From Notamacropus eugenii (lineage: Eukaryota; Chordata; Mammalia; Diprotodontia; Macropodidae), in contig NC_092872.1 in assembly GCF_028372415.1 (NCBI RefSeq), positions 260,921,008 to 260,985,007 of the forward strand: a DNA stretch of 64,000 nucleotides. The letters run 5' to 3'. Positions 21,560 through 33,287 of this stretch are shown here, piece by piece (positions within the stretch are counted from its first letter, which is position 1; every line of letters starts with the position of its first letter). Under the pieces are notes generated by a model that saw nothing but the letters and a program-made list of their open reading frames with translations, did not search any database and had not been told where the DNA came from. Position numbers and translations under genes: made by a program.

Positions 21560-23765
21560 CAGACAATTCTTACTTTTATTTAAGTAGACCTGTTCCACAG
21601 ATCTTGAGGCGAAGTGATTTTTGCGAAATGCAAGTTGGCCTTTACTTACCCACTTCATCTATATAACAAAGACTTGACAAAATAATACCTTTACAAAAGT
21701 CATAAAATGTAGACATATTAAATACTGTACTGTGAAGATAAACAGAATTATGAAAGTTAATGATAATGTGAGCGCTCTAAAGTTAACATAAGTATGTTGC
21801 CTCTTCCCCACTCCCTGCACCTAACCTAACTAATTGGTGGTTGGCTGTACAACTTTTTTTTATGAAGCTATCAGGGGGTGCTTGGAAAGTGACTCTTTTT
21901 TCTTTGTATATCTGACTGTAGCAAGCAATATATTATCCTGAAATAGTCTTTGAACTTTAAAAAACTTGAAGTATTTGAATGCATCTTTTCAATAAAAGAA
22001 AAAAAAGTCATTCAAATAATGAATTGCTGCTGCCAGTAGTTTCCTTGTGAACTTTTTTAGTTCAGCCTTGGGTTCTGATCCTTTTCTTCTACCATCTTTG
22101 CAGCTAGAAGCTCAGTCAGATCTTCATTCCACAGTTCTGCTCCATGAGACTCAATCAACTGCTCCACATCATTCTCATCCACTTCCAGCTCCAGTTTTTG
22201 TGCTAATTTTCAATCTTGTTACATCTTTGAACGTTTCATCTTTGCCAAGTCAATAAAAGTTGGAATGAACTGAGGGAAAATTTTTTCCAAACTTTCTTCT
22301 TATGTGTTTCTGTTACATCTTCTCATGCCTTAGCAATATTTTCAAATTGTATGGTAATTATAGAATTTCTTTAGAATATCTTTTTAGCATCAAGTCCTTA
22401 TCTGCATCCAAAACTGAAATAGCCTGGACTAATGTAGTGTGTAAATTCACAATCATTCCCTAAGCCACAGGTTGTAGTAATGAGGTAGTATTTGGGGGAA
22501 GGTAGACCCGCTAGAGAAGGACCACCCCAATAATTTTGCCAAGAAAGCCCCCTGGACACTGTGGTCCATGAGTTACTGCCATAAAGAGACACTCAACTAA
22601 ACAACAACAGACCGCTTGTACAGTTTCATTAAAATCATCTAGATGGTGAGGGTGACCTGGGGCATTATCCAAAATAAGTAGACTCTTGAAAGGATTGCTA
22701 TTGTCATTACAGAACTTAAGGAATGAAGCAGTGCATAAACTGATGTTCAAAAAATGATAATTTTGCTTTAGGGTTAGCAAAATAATGCAAAGGTGATGTT
22801 GTCTTGCTGATTCCTTTGCTGCTCTGGGATTTTTTGAGTGATGCAGAAGAACAGGTTTTAATTTGCAAGTCTCAGAAGTGTTCCCTCTAAGCAGAAGAGT
22901 ACCGTTTTTTTGAAGCTTTATGCCTTGGCATAGTTTTTTACTCCACCAAGAAACAGCTTTGAGATGGCATTCTTGATAAAATAGACTGGTTTTGTCTACA
23001 TTAAAGATTTGCTCCAGCAAGTAGGGACCTTCATGCAGGCACTTAGGGAACTATACTAGCAACCTCTCCTGATACTTGCACATCATGAAAGAGTGCATAC
23101 TTTTCATATCATGCGAACCAGCCACTGCTTGCTGTAAATACCTGTGCTCCATCAGGCTACTTTACATTTAAATCTTCCAAGAGGCTTTGAGCCAAGTATC
23201 ATTAAGCTTAAAGGAATCTTCTGAGCCATGGTCTGTCCACATAGTTAATAGTTTCTCCATCTGTAGAATAGCACCTTCTTAGCTTCAGAAGATAAGTTGA
23301 CTTCACATAAACAGTGCCTTTTGCATGCACCTTTATTTGGGCAGCATCCTAGACTGTGGTGTTGGTAGTTGATTCTACAAGCATAATTTCACATGTTATC
23401 ATGACAGTTTTTGTCCTTCATATTTTCTAATCTTTTTCATTTCCAAATCTATTGGCTGATATTTATGAGATGGTTCACTTTTCCCCTTGAGAACGTTTGC
23501 CACCAGCCATGGTGAAAATATTGGAACACTATTGAGTCACAATATCATTCACTGGGAATTGATGTAAGAGATAACTGCCTTGCTTCTAACTACCATTTAT
23601 TTTGCCTGCATCATACTGCCTGCACCATACTTTGTTTTATCATATAGTAAATGCTTTGTATAAAGAACTTTTCTAATTTTTTTGGAATGTGGATTTTCTT
23701 TCAGAGTTCTTTATGTAAAGTTGAACTTGCAATAATGTGAATTTACATAAAGCAAGAACTGTCTG
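21560..23765 (-). mobile_element. Tigger/pogo DNA transposon with recognisable terminal inverted repeats
   Basis: The left end cagacaattcttactttta and the right end (complement cagacagttcttgctttat) form imperfect inverted repeats of about 25-30 bp beginning CAG, as in Tigger. The left end is preceded by TA, the pogo target; on the right this is TC, presumably mutated. The interior encodes a decayed transposase on the minus strand. About 2.2 kb, close to complete. Confidence 0.75.
22000..23515 (-). pseudogene. Tigger-type (CENP-B-like, DDE) transposase, decayed
   Basis: The longest open piece (22511-23020, 169 codons) contains NVDKTSLFYQ, where Tigger has NVDETGLFW, then LLLRGNTS, LKPVLLHHSKNPRA and LLILDNAPGHPHH, the second catalytic Asp block. 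A likely start, MAGGKRSQGEK, lies near 23508 in another frame. The DNA-binding half (23020-23500) is broken by shifts. After 22511 the frame reads on for some 20 residues before further stops. The first catalytic block has lost its Glu (K in place). Transposase from a mobile element, not a host gene. Confidence 0.75.
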
Positions 23766-24639
23766 TCTTGTTCATCTTTTTATCTCTCAGTTCCATTCAG
23801 ATTTTAATAAAGACCTACTGTGTACCAAGTCTCTTCCCTGGGTTCTAAGGATACAAAAATGGGGAAGCAGGAGGTAGCTTTAGCAGTGGGCAGATTGCAC
23901 TTGTGTTCACAGATTTTCTTTGGAAAAGGTGAATGTTGCTATTGCTTCTAAGCTTAGCCCTGAACATTCTTTTGTCCCTGCTGTTGGGTGAGGAGGCTTT
24001 CCAGAGAAGTGGCATGACTCTAAAGCTCCAGTATTGACAGGCTGACTCACTGTTAAATTGGCAGGTACTGTTGGGCAGCCAAGGGAGCCAACATGTCTCA
24101 GACACCTAACAGAATGACTGTGGTCGTTTATTCCTTGCTTCTGCTCCACCAGGGAGCAAGTGGAAGGTGAAGAGAGGAGAGCCTTCAGAAAAGCACTTAT
24201 CTCCAAGAAGGTAGAAAGAGAGAAATAGAGGAGGTTTGGAATCCTTATACACCTAAAGAATAGGTGGGAAAAGAGACAAAATTAGAGTAGAGGAAGCAGG
24301 TTTTTCACCAGGGCACCTGAACTTGCAGGGAAGTTTACCTTGAGGTCAAGTATAGTACCTACAGTAGTGAACCAAAATGCTAATGAGCTACTGAGTAATA
24401 CTACTTTTCTCTGTATTAGTTTCAGTAGATAGGAATAGATAAGAGAAACCAGGGTAAGCTTGAAATAGAACATCTAGGAAAAGTAAATTGAGAACAGGAC
24501 AGATCTGATTCCTGTTAGTATATTACAGGAGGATTCAGTTCTATCATCAGTGCCTCATCATTCCCTGAAGCTATCTTGGGAAATATAAAGACTGTATTGG
24601 GACAGGGCAGATTCTGGCAGGTTGTGCCAGGAGTGTGGG
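23766..24639 (+). other. Intron 2 stretch with a short L2/MIR-like piece
   Basis: Around 23790-23870, text such as tttaataaagacctactgtg followed by taccaagtc resembles the tail shared by L2 and MIR-type repeats in marsupials. The rest is unrecognised. Minus-strand frames of 86-99 codons at 23845-24206 have no recognisable domain. Confidence 0.4.
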
Positions 24640-24975
24640 CCAAATTTACCTATCCAGCCACCTTTTCTCTTGAACCCCTGTGACACCAAATGCCTACTGG
24701 ACATCTTGAATTCCCCCCTGGGCATTTCAAACTGAACATTTCCAAAACAATTCATTGTATCTGGTGGGATGTTCTCACCCTTTACAAACTCTGGAATACC
24801 TAGCTCCATTCTAGGCTTCAACTCCAGAGCCCTTTTCCAGCCGCAGCTCCCCTCCCACCCCCTTTTATGTATTTTGTATTTGACTTGGATGTGTACTTGT
24901 TTTCCCTCAAGAAGATATAAGCTACTTAACATCAGAGACTTTTATTTTTGTCTTTCAATCTCCAATTGCTGATAG
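24640..24975 (+). mobile_element. L2 LINE 3' fragment
   Basis: The stretch tgggcatttcaaactgaaca followed by tttccaaaacaattcatt matches the well-known end of the L2 ORF at DNA level. The later part, ataagctacttaacatcaga then tttttgtctttc, is the tail. Decayed. Confidence 0.6.
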
Positions 24976-25349
24976 ATTGTTAGCCCTGCGAAGTTTGGAG
25001 AGGCTCAGGACAAGGTTATTCTGAGTGACATATATTTATTTATTTTAGCTGCAGCAGCTTTTCAAGAACATTTGTCAAGTTATAAAGGGTGAACTACTTG
25101 TATCATTTGAAGGAGTGGTGTAATTGGGACCGCTAGGAGGGGAATTCACTATATTCCTGGAAGCTGAATAAAGAGTGAGCTGCTATGATTTCTTGACTCT
25201 TTTTGCCTTTTTCCCCCTTATATTTATTTTGTTGGAACAGCTAAACTCTTTTAAGTATTACAGAAAGTGAATACTTGAAATCAACATAACTAATTTACTT
25301 TTTGGATTTGGCTTCTGTTCAGTGAAAGAGAAAGTAGAACTTTTTGTGA

Positions 25350-25587
25350 CACTTTTTTCAGACATTTTTTAGTTATGTCTGACTCTTCGTGGCCCCATTT
25401 GGGGTTTTCTTGGCAAAAATCTTGGAGTGTTGTGCCATTTCTTTTTCCAACTCATTTTACAGATGAGAAAACTGAGGCCAGCAGGGTTAAGTGACTTGTG
25501 TCTGAGACCAGATTTGAACACAGGAAGGTAAGTCTTCCTGACTCAAAGCTAGATATTCTGTCCACTGTAGCACCACCTGGCGGCCCT
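25350..25587 (-). repeat. WSINE1/SINE1-type marsupial SINE
   Basis: On + it shows gtctgactcttcgtggcccc, gggttttcttggcaaaaatc, aactcattttacagatgaga, then ccactgtagcaccacctggc at the end. Full length apart from a small internal gap after gttaagtgacttgtg. Confidence 0.8.
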
Positions 25588-26194
25588 TATGTGATATTAC
25601 TCCTGTGTAGGCAAAGTTGCAGTTCTGAGCTCTCTGCGATATTATCTTTTTCTTTTTTAGATACTATTTTAGTGACTTAAATTCAGCAAGTCACAGGCCT
25701 GTAAAACACAATCCCTATAATATAAAAAGTTTAATAATAATCTAGTCATTACATATAAATTAAATGCTATATTATAAAATATATTATAAAAAGCAGAATA
25801 GAATACTAAAAAAAGGTGCACCCATCATGTAGCATGAGCCGCAAGAGGTGGTAGCCCTGATACCTATGGAATCTTGAGAGACCTTCAGTTGTTTAGAGTT
25901 TGTCTAGAGATTTAAGGGGAGAACAAGAATAAGCACTGATCCAGAAGATCATATCCACGTTGAGGAAGCTGTGGACTCATTAGGTTGTTATGGTCTTATC
26001 AGTAATAATGTTATCATTCAGGAAAAAATATTCCTTTAGGTACCAATGCTTTGTTTTAACAGATTTTAGTAGGAATCTTTCTATATCTATTTTTTTTAGC
26101 TTTTGCAAGTGGTGTACTAATCGAATAAATTTTCTTGGTGTCTCAAAATCATAAATAACATTAATGATCTAAATAATTTAAATAAAGCATTTCT

Positions 26195-26425
26195 GTAATA
26201 CTTTAAATTTTATAAAGCACTTTATATAAAATATTTCACTTACTCTTCATGGAGATCCTGTGAGGTAGATTGCTGTTATGATGTTCATTTTACAAATAAT
26301 GATACAGAAGCTCGGAAGGGTTTAAGTGATTTTAATATAGCTAGGATATTTCTGAGGCAAAATTTGAACTCAGATTTTCCTAACTCCAAATTCAACACTC
26401 TACTTCCTCCGCTATCCCACCTGTA
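26195..26425 (-). repeat. MIR/THER1-type SINE
   Basis: On + it shows tataaagcactttatataaa, tgaggtagattgctgttatg, gaggcaaaatttgaactcag, then a tatcccacctg end. Nearly full length. Confidence 0.6.
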
Positions 26426-26573
26426 ATGGGATGTCTAGACCTTAGTGTTGTTTGGTTGTTCTCTTCAGTACTATAGAAATGTGAATATTTGCCATTTTTT
26501 AGCAGATATTAATAGGTAGAAAAATTTATCCCTCAACTAAATGTCTTCACTTCCCTGGTGGAAGCACTGTCAT

Positions 26574-26597
26574 CAGCAGCAGCAGCAGCAACAGCAA
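26574..26597 (+). repeat. Short CAG/CAA triplet repeat
   Basis: Five CAG units followed by CAA CAG CAA. Too short to be unstable and not in an exon. Confidence 0.85.
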
Positions 26598-27207
26598 TTG
26601 TTCTGCCAAGAAAAACATTTTAAAATAAACACACGCCAATCATTGAAGGCTTGGTTTTCCTTAATGATTTTTCCTTTTGTACATGGCAATTTGAGTGTAT
26701 TTTAATACACTAGAATTCTCTTTGAGGGTATATCCACATTCAGCCAGCCAGATGCTCCATTTGTAGGCATGTGACTTTGTGTTGTTACATCTAACTAAAT
26801 AGTACATAAACTGAGAAAATATGTTCATATTGTGAAAGTTCTTTTAAGTACAGTTTCAAGATACATACTAAGATTTTTGTGTGCTTGATAGACTAGCTTC
26901 TGTAAGTTAATATCTCCTTATTTAATATATAGAATTTTAATATTTTTCTTAAAGTACTAGGGAAAAAACACAACTCTATGGATTGCAAGCATGCCCATTT
27001 TTTTCTTGTTATATTCATGACTCCTATATAAGGATATATATTTGGATTGGCAGAAGGAGCTAGATTCTGGTTATTGGGGTTATGTTAAATTTAGTTTAGA
27101 AACATAGCCTGATAATATTTTGCAATTAAGTATTCTGCTTTTAATGTTGTAAGTTAAGCATGCTAATGATAAAAATAAATGTATACACTAATTGAAATTT
27201 TTGTATG

Positions 27208-27365
27208 AAGTTGTTCAGCCATTTCAATCGTGTCACTCTTTGTGACCTCATTTGGAGTTTTCTTGGCAAAGATACTGGAGTGGTTTGCTATTTCTTTTTC
27301 CAACTTATTTTTCAGATGAGGAAACTGAGACAGACAGGGTTAAGTGACTTGCTCAGGGTCACATC
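27208..27365 (-). repeat. WSINE1/SINE1-type SINE, truncated
   Basis: On + it shows ttgttcagccatttcaatcg, gttttcttggcaaagatact, then aggaaactgagacagacag, and stops after gctcagggtcaca. The head half of the SINE is missing. Confidence 0.75.
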
Positions 27366-27799
27366 TCTTATCCTGTGAGAGAAAACAATTTATTCTTACA
27401 AAGTATGCCTTTTATGAAATTAGTTGATTTGTAAGGTGAATTATACCTTCAGTTTTTAGAAGTATATCCTGGTTTACATTTAAACTCTGCCTTCCAAATA
27501 CTGATGCTTCATGGATTTATGATAAAGCCATGAAGTATATGCTGGTATTTTCATTCGAATACTGTTTAAAATTTAAAACCTGCAGTTTTTATAGTCAGGT
27601 CATCAGTTATGAGCAAACATTTTTTAAAAATTGAATTTGAATCAAGTCTTCATCAATGTTTATAGAAGGGTGGTGGAATAATTTGATTTACTTGAATAAA
27701 TATATTTGTTCTGCAAATGGTCACTTGGCTTGCATTTTGCTAAAAATTACTTACTGCGGATTTTATTTAGTCTTTCCATTTGGAACCTTTTATTGAAGA

Positions 27800-28605
27800 A
27801 GGAAAAATCAGTGGCTAATATGACAGAAAAGGAAAATGATAAATGTTGGAGGGGATGTGGGAAAACTGGGACACTAATGCATTGTTAGTAGAGTTATTAA
27901 CTAACTGATAGAAACATTCTGGAGAGCAATTTGGAACTATGCCCAAATAGTTCAAACTGTCCAACTGTGCATAGCTTTTAATCCAGCAATACCACTACTA
28001 GATCTGTATTCCAGAGAGATCAAAGAAAGAGCAGAGAACCTATTTGTACAAAAATGTGGTGGCTGAGAATTGGAAATTGAGGGAATGCTGATCAGTTGGG
28101 GAATGGCTGAACGAGTTGTGGCATATAATTGTAATGAAATGATGAGCAGAATAATTTTAGAAAAACCTGGAAAGACTCGCATGAACTGAATCAAAGTGAA
28201 ATGAGCAGAACATTGTACACAATAACAGCAATACTGTATGAAGATCAGCTGTGAATGATGGCTATTCTGAGCAATACAGTGATACAAGATAATCTCAAAG
28301 GACTCATGACAAGAAATGCTATCTACTTCCAGAAAAAGAACTGATGGTGTCTGAATACAAATCAGAGTATACTGTTTTTTACTTTCTTTTTTGTTTGACT
28401 TTTCTTCCACAGAATGACTGATATGGAAATGTTTTACATGATTGTATGTGTATAACCTTTATCAAATTGCTTAGCATCTCAGGGAGGGAGGAGGGATGAG
28501 AGAGAAGGAAAAACTTTGAAACTCAAAACTTAAAAAAAAAAAAGAATGTTAAAAATTGGTTTTACATGTAACTGGGGAAAATTCTATTTTTTAAAAAGAA
28601 CAAAT
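27800..28605 (+). mobile_element. L1 3' end (ORF2 C-terminus plus 3'UTR), 5'-truncated
   Basis: The frame at 27810-27885 reads [19 protein letters not shown], matching the cysteine-rich C-terminal segment of the full-length L1 at about 52180-52260. Decayed ORF2 follows, then a 3'UTR with agggagggaggagggatgag and an A-run near 28530. Sense to HERC4, unlike the other long L1 pieces. Confidence 0.7.
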
Positions 28606-29127
28606 CAGTTGATGTGTATTTCCTATTTCTCATCAATATTACAAAATAGGAAAAATGTGATGCGTTTTATTCTTGATCTTTTATATTAATCAATCAACAA
28701 TTATTAAGCTCCTATCATGTACCAGGCACTGTGCTAAGATAATTTTGCTTGTCTTTTATGTTAACTCAGATATATAAACATTATGTAGATCCTTTTGGTT
28801 TTGAATTACAAGTTTGCAGTATATTACAGTGTGTGACTTTACCTAAGTTTTCCTCCAACTTCCTTGGAGTTTATTTATTTGTTAAGTATGTCCGTTAGCT
28901 GAAGCCAATATCTTCTTTGTCACTGGCAGCTGTGGCAACCTCTGCTTACTTGCAGATGTGTAAATAGTAAAGCTTAGAGGAAACTTATGAGAGAAGTCTT
29001 ATTTCTGCCACCAGTGTGTTAGATGAATTTGTATGTTGACATCTCTGCTCCACAGTTAGAAGATGTTTATCAATATCCAAGTGAAATGGTATCCTGAACA
29101 GGTGGAGAATGAAGAGTTTTCCTTGGA
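28606..29127 (+). other. Intron 2 stretch, little recognised
   Basis: A short MIR3/L2-like tail (ttattaagctcctatcatgt, then ccaggcactgtgctaag) lies at 28695-28740. Nothing else is supported. Confidence 0.4.
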
Positions 29128-29174
29128 GACAGATAGACAGACAGACAGACACAGACACACAGACACACACACAG
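29128..29174. repeat. Compound GACA / CA microsatellite
   Basis: Runs of gatagacagacagacagac lead into acagacacacagacacacac. Simple repeat close to exon 3. Confidence 0.85.
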
Positions 29175-29720
29175 TACCTAAAGGCCTTTGAGATTAAGAA
29201 AACAACTAGCAAGTTCAGTAATCAGGGACCTATTTGTTTTTCTGTTGTGTAAAAATAATTATAAGTTTAATACCTTACTCCCTTGTTACAGATATTACTG
29301 TTATCATCACATGACTGACCCTAAATTTCTGTTATACAATAAATTTAAATGTTTTTGGAGACTAAAATATGCTCTTTGCCCCAGGCACTAATGGCTTTAA
29401 TGAAGATAGAATGTTATTGAAATATAATAATTGAGTTTTCTTGGCAGAAATATAAATAGGACCCAAGTAAATGAATTTTCTAAATATTAACCTGTTTTGT
29501 ACCATTAGTGAAAAAAGATAAGGTTACAGGCAAGAAATAAAAAACATGTTATGGTTTGTTTTTGTATTTTCAAAATGATTGGAATTGCTTATAAGGTGTA
29601 TTAAAAACAATGGATCTTATACAACTCTTTTCACAATGAATACAATCGGTTATTTTATTTCTTCTTCTTATCCAAAGTACAAAGGTAGAACATAATTTCT
29701 CCCCTTCTTGGTTTCTGTAG

Positions 29721-29880
29721 AGCAGGTTGTTGCCTTGGATGCCCAAAATATTGTAGCTGTGTCATGTGGAGAAGCTCATACACTCGCACTCAATGATAAG
29801 GGCCAGGTGTATGCTTGGGGACTTGATACCGATGGACAGTTGGGCCTGCCAGGGACAGAAGAGTACATCAGAGTGCCCAG
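29721..29880 (+). CDS. HERC4: HERC4 exon 3: RCC1 repeat (residues 76-129)
   Basis: The acceptor is tttctgtag at 29712-29720 and the donor is ccag/gtaaca. The frame continues from exon 2 through a split Glu76 and ends in split Arg129. Encoded sequence includes VSCGEAHTLALNDKGQVYAW (89-108) followed by GLDTDGQLGL (109-118), a full RCC1 blade joint. It differs from the human protein as I recall it by only a few residues (for example TDGQLGLPGTEEY in a variable loop). It is isolated by a 25-kb intron upstream and an 8.1-kb intron downstream. Confidence 0.96.
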
Positions 29881-30599
29881 GTAACAAAGGGGACTATGAG
29901 GAGGGCTTTTCCCCCCCTTTTATGGTTATTAGAAAATTGGAAATGATCATTTATTTTTAAGATCTTAGTAAGCATTCTGCCAGTGTCCTGAGCTTTGAGG
30001 AAGAAAAGTGAGTTATCTTAAAAACATTTTTCCCCCTTTTCGAATTTGGAATAAGGCCACTTGATGAGCTCTCTTACTTCATGTATGATAAGTAATAGTT
30101 TATGTCATGTCAGTTTACTTTATTGGCCCCTCCCCCTAAATAGATCTTTATCTTGGATTAAATTTTTAAAAATTTAAGAAATTGGAATGCTTACTTTTAG
30201 AAATTATTTTACCAAAGTTTGTAAAATAGACCTGCTTAAAAATCTTTGTTCTCTCTTATAGGAATGCCTCTCTACTGCTTAATTTTACATAGATTTTAGA
30301 ACTATGATTTTTACAAAGAGCCATTAATCCATGTAAATTCCTAAACTTTTGCAGTTACCTTTTAATGGTAGTAGGGTACAAAAAGTCTTACTCGCACTTT
30401 TTAAAATTGTTTTACTTTTCATCCTAGTCATAGTTACAGGAACAAAAGAAATAGGCTATATATGTCATTACTAAACTAATTTTAGGCTTAATCAAATAAT
30501 AGTTTGAATTATCCTTTTTTCTATGCCCTGCATTGATTGCTACTGCATTGATTCAAAAATAGGGTTAAATTTAGATTTATTCACTGTATTAGGAAAATG
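29881..30599 (+). other. HERC4 intron 3, first part, nothing recognised
   Basis: AT-rich intron downstream of donor gtaaca. No supported feature. Confidence 0.5.
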
Positions 30600-30790
30600 A
30601 AAGCTCATAGGATCTGACATCTAGAGTTGGCAGGGATTTCAGAGACCAGAGAATCTAATCCTCTGATATTACTGATGAGGAAATTGGTCTAGAGAGATTA
30701 ATGACTTGCTCAAAATGGATGTAAGGCAGGATTTGTATTCAGGTTCTTTGTCTGCAGAATTAGAGCTCTTTCTGCTGTTTCCCAATGAAT
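30600..30790 (-). repeat. MIR-type SINE fragment
   Basis: On + it shows catctagagttggcaggga, actgatgaggaaattggtct, then gcaggatttgtattcagg. Decayed. Confidence 0.5.
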
Positions 30791-31321
30791 TTATGTCAGG
30801 GTGAAATCTTTTATTTTTTAAAGTTATTTAAACTAAATGAATTAGCTTGTCCCTTCAGAATCAAATTATGTTTCTATATATGTCCAGAGGTATTTTTTTT
30901 TAGGTAGAAGTACAGGTTTAAATAATTCTTAATGTTTAACATCATAATGTAGTTAATGATTTTTATCACCAATTTGACATTTTCCATCAGTTCCAATTAG
31001 CAAAGTATAATGAGATACACGGGGTCTATCATCTATACTTTCTATCCATAGCAAACTTAGGTAGCCAAAAGCTGTAGAACATTAACAAAGACTTTATTTT
31101 CCTTCTGTTTCTTCTGGAGCAGCAGTAACATTAACACACATAATTCCCAGAGCTCTATTGATGTTTTTTAACAGTGTAGTTGTTTGGAAAAGTTTTATTT
31201 TAGAGCTGTGAAAATTGAAGCTGTTAAATTGTGTTTCTTTCAGTTCCATTCAAAACAAGTCCAAGAAATTCAGGCTAAATTGGATACTGACAAATTAGGT
31301 AATATAAAGAATTTATAGAAA

Positions 31322-31842
31322 AAAATAATAATAGCTAACATTTGTGTAGCATTTTTAAGTTTTGTAAGCATTTCACAAATATTATCTCATTTTATCTTCA
31401 AAACAATCCTAAAAGATAGATGCTATTATTAGGCAGCTGATGGTGCAGTGGAGGGAGCTCTGGGCCTAGTGTTAGGAGGATCTGAGTTAAAATTAAGCCT
31501 CAGACACTTACTAGCTTTGTGACTCTGGCCAAGTCATTTAACCTCTGTCTGCCTCAGTTTGCTCATCTATAAGATGAGGCTAATAATAGCATTGTTATAA
31601 TGATCAAATGAGAAAATATTTGTAAAAAGCACTTAGAATAGTGCCTGGCACATAGCAGATGTTGTATAAGTACTTATTCCCTTCTCTTTTCATGTTACCC
31701 ACATTTTGTAGATGGGAAGCTGAGGCTAAGAGAGGTCAACCTATTTAGGCTCACACAACAAGTAATTGTCTGATGCTGATTTTGAACTCAGACCTTCCTG
31801 ACTCCTGGTCCAGCACTCTATCCACTGCACCACCTAGCTGCT
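31322..31842 (-). repeat. MIR/THER1-type SINE split by another SINE
   Basis: The left part (31322-31430) runs agctaacatttgtgtagcat to gatagatgctattatt. The right part (31691-31842) resumes with ttacccacattttgtagatg and ends ccactgcaccacctagctgc. Together they give a full-length antisense copy interrupted by a sense copy. Confidence 0.7.
31431..31690 (+). repeat. MIR/THER1-type SINE nested in an older SINE
   Basis: Runs from ggcagctgatggtgcagtgg through cctcagacacttactagctt and ctgcctcagtttgctcatc to cctggcacatagcagatgtt. It is complete and in the opposite orientation to its host element. Confidence 0.75.
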
Positions 31843-32098
31843 TAATTCTGCTTAAATTATTCCTCTATTCTTACTGAAGATACCTTGATTTTAAAATCTA
31901 AAGAGTAAAAAAGATGCAACATCTAGTTTTGAAGATGTTTTACCCAGCTGGTGAGTGATAGCATTGAGCCTAGAATCTAGGTCTCCTACCTCAAAGTCCA
32001 GTGCTCTTATCACCCATCCAATCTCCTCCTTTCCTTCCTTTACTTCTTCCTGAAAAATTTTTCACTTGAGCCTTTTGTCTCATTTCTTCCCTCTTTTT

Positions 32099-33287
32099 AT
32101 GTCTAGGCTCTTTTTTTTTGATCATGGCTTTTAGGTAGTCCCATAATTTTTAAATTGTCTCTCCTGGATCTATTTTCCAGGTCAGTTGTTTTTCCAGTAA
32201 GATATTTCACATTATCTTCTGTTTTTTCTTTCTTTTGGTTTTGTTTTGTAATTTCTTGGTTTATCATATAGTCATTAGCTTCCCTTGGCTCCACTCTCAT
32301 TTTTAAAGAACAGTTTTCATCAGTGAGCTTTTGAACCCCCTTTTCCATTTGGCTGATTCTGCTTTTTAAAGCCTTCTTCTCCTCATTGGCTTTTTGGACC
32401 TCTTTTTCCAATTGAGTTAGCCTATTTTTAAAGGTGTTTTCTTCAGCATTTTTTTGGGTCTCCTTTAGCAAGCTGTTGACTTGCTTTTCAAGTTCTTCCA
32501 AGGCCTGAGCCCATTGCATATTCATTTTGGAGGTACTGGATGCAGAAGCCTTGACTTCCTCTGACAGTATGCATTGTTCTTCCTCATCTGAAAGGATGGA
32601 GGGAAATACCTGTTCACCAAGAAAGTAACCTTCTATGGTCTTTTTTTTCCCCCTTTTTTGGGCATTTTCTGAGCCAGTTACTTGACTTCTGAACCCTTTG
32701 TCAAGAGGAGGATCCTAGTGCTCCTGCTCACCCCAGGATTATGCTCAGGGCTGAGATTTAGATCAGCTGCTCAATTCCCCCAGGAGCTTTAGGTGGGGGG
32801 CAGGGCCACCACTCAGGACTGAGATTCAGATCAGAGGCTCAATTCCTCCAGGGGCTTTATGCTGAGCTGCTCCCCCAGAGGAAGCTGCAACCAGACTCGT
32901 TCACTGCCACGCAGTGCTGCTGTCCTGCTGCTGCTGCCGCCGTTGCCTGGGGCCTGTGCTGGGGGCGGGGACCCTGCTCCCCTCTTGCCCAGCTGGGAAA
33001 GCCCTCTCATTGACCTTTGAAGCTTTCTTTGGCACTTGTGAGTTGAGGGATCTGAGACCCTCTCTGCTGAGGATTCTGCCCCAGAGGCCTGTTCTGGTCC
33101 TGTTCCTTCCAGTGCTGTGTGGCAGCCTTCCAGGTTACCTTTGGCTGGAAATCTCTTTCACTCTGTTGTTCTGTGGCTTCCGCTGGTATAGAATTTGTTG
33201 AGAGTCATTTTTTATAGGTATTTTATGGGCTGTGGGGGAAGAGCTATAGTATGTGCATCTTTCCACTCTTCCATCTTGGCTCTGCCC
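32099..33287 (-). mobile_element. L1/HAL1-family fragment with 5' end but no 3' part
   Basis: Read on the minus strand it starts with the L1-family 5' end (ggcagagccaagatggaaga), runs through about 650 bases of 5'UTR and into ORF1, then stops within ORF1. The same layout is in the element at 59821-62684, to which it aligns (for example gttcaccaagaaagtaacct at 32611-32630 and 61858-61877). The ORF1 end, spacer, ORF2 and 3'UTR are absent. The octamer ccctcttt occurs at both edges (32089-32096 and 33285-33292). Confidence 0.75.
32103..32525 (-). pseudogene. Partial L1/HAL1 ORF1 (coiled coil)
   Basis: A 140-codon open piece begins MNMQWAQALEELEKQVNSLL and is rich in Glu, Lys and Leu with heptad spacing. 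It then has YLTGKTTDLENRSRRDNLKI, the conserved end of the coiled coil and start of the RNA-binding domain in L1 ORF1. It stops where the element is cut. The true ORF1 start lies further right; the reading frame is broken between. Confidence 0.7.

Noticed and set aside
22511..23020. A domesticated transposase gene
   Set aside because: The frame is flanked by shifted and stopped sequence, lacks the first catalytic Glu, and has no promoter or splice structure.
26574..26597. CAG repeat as a possible polyglutamine or expansion locus
   Set aside because: Only five pure units, intronic and interrupted by CAA.
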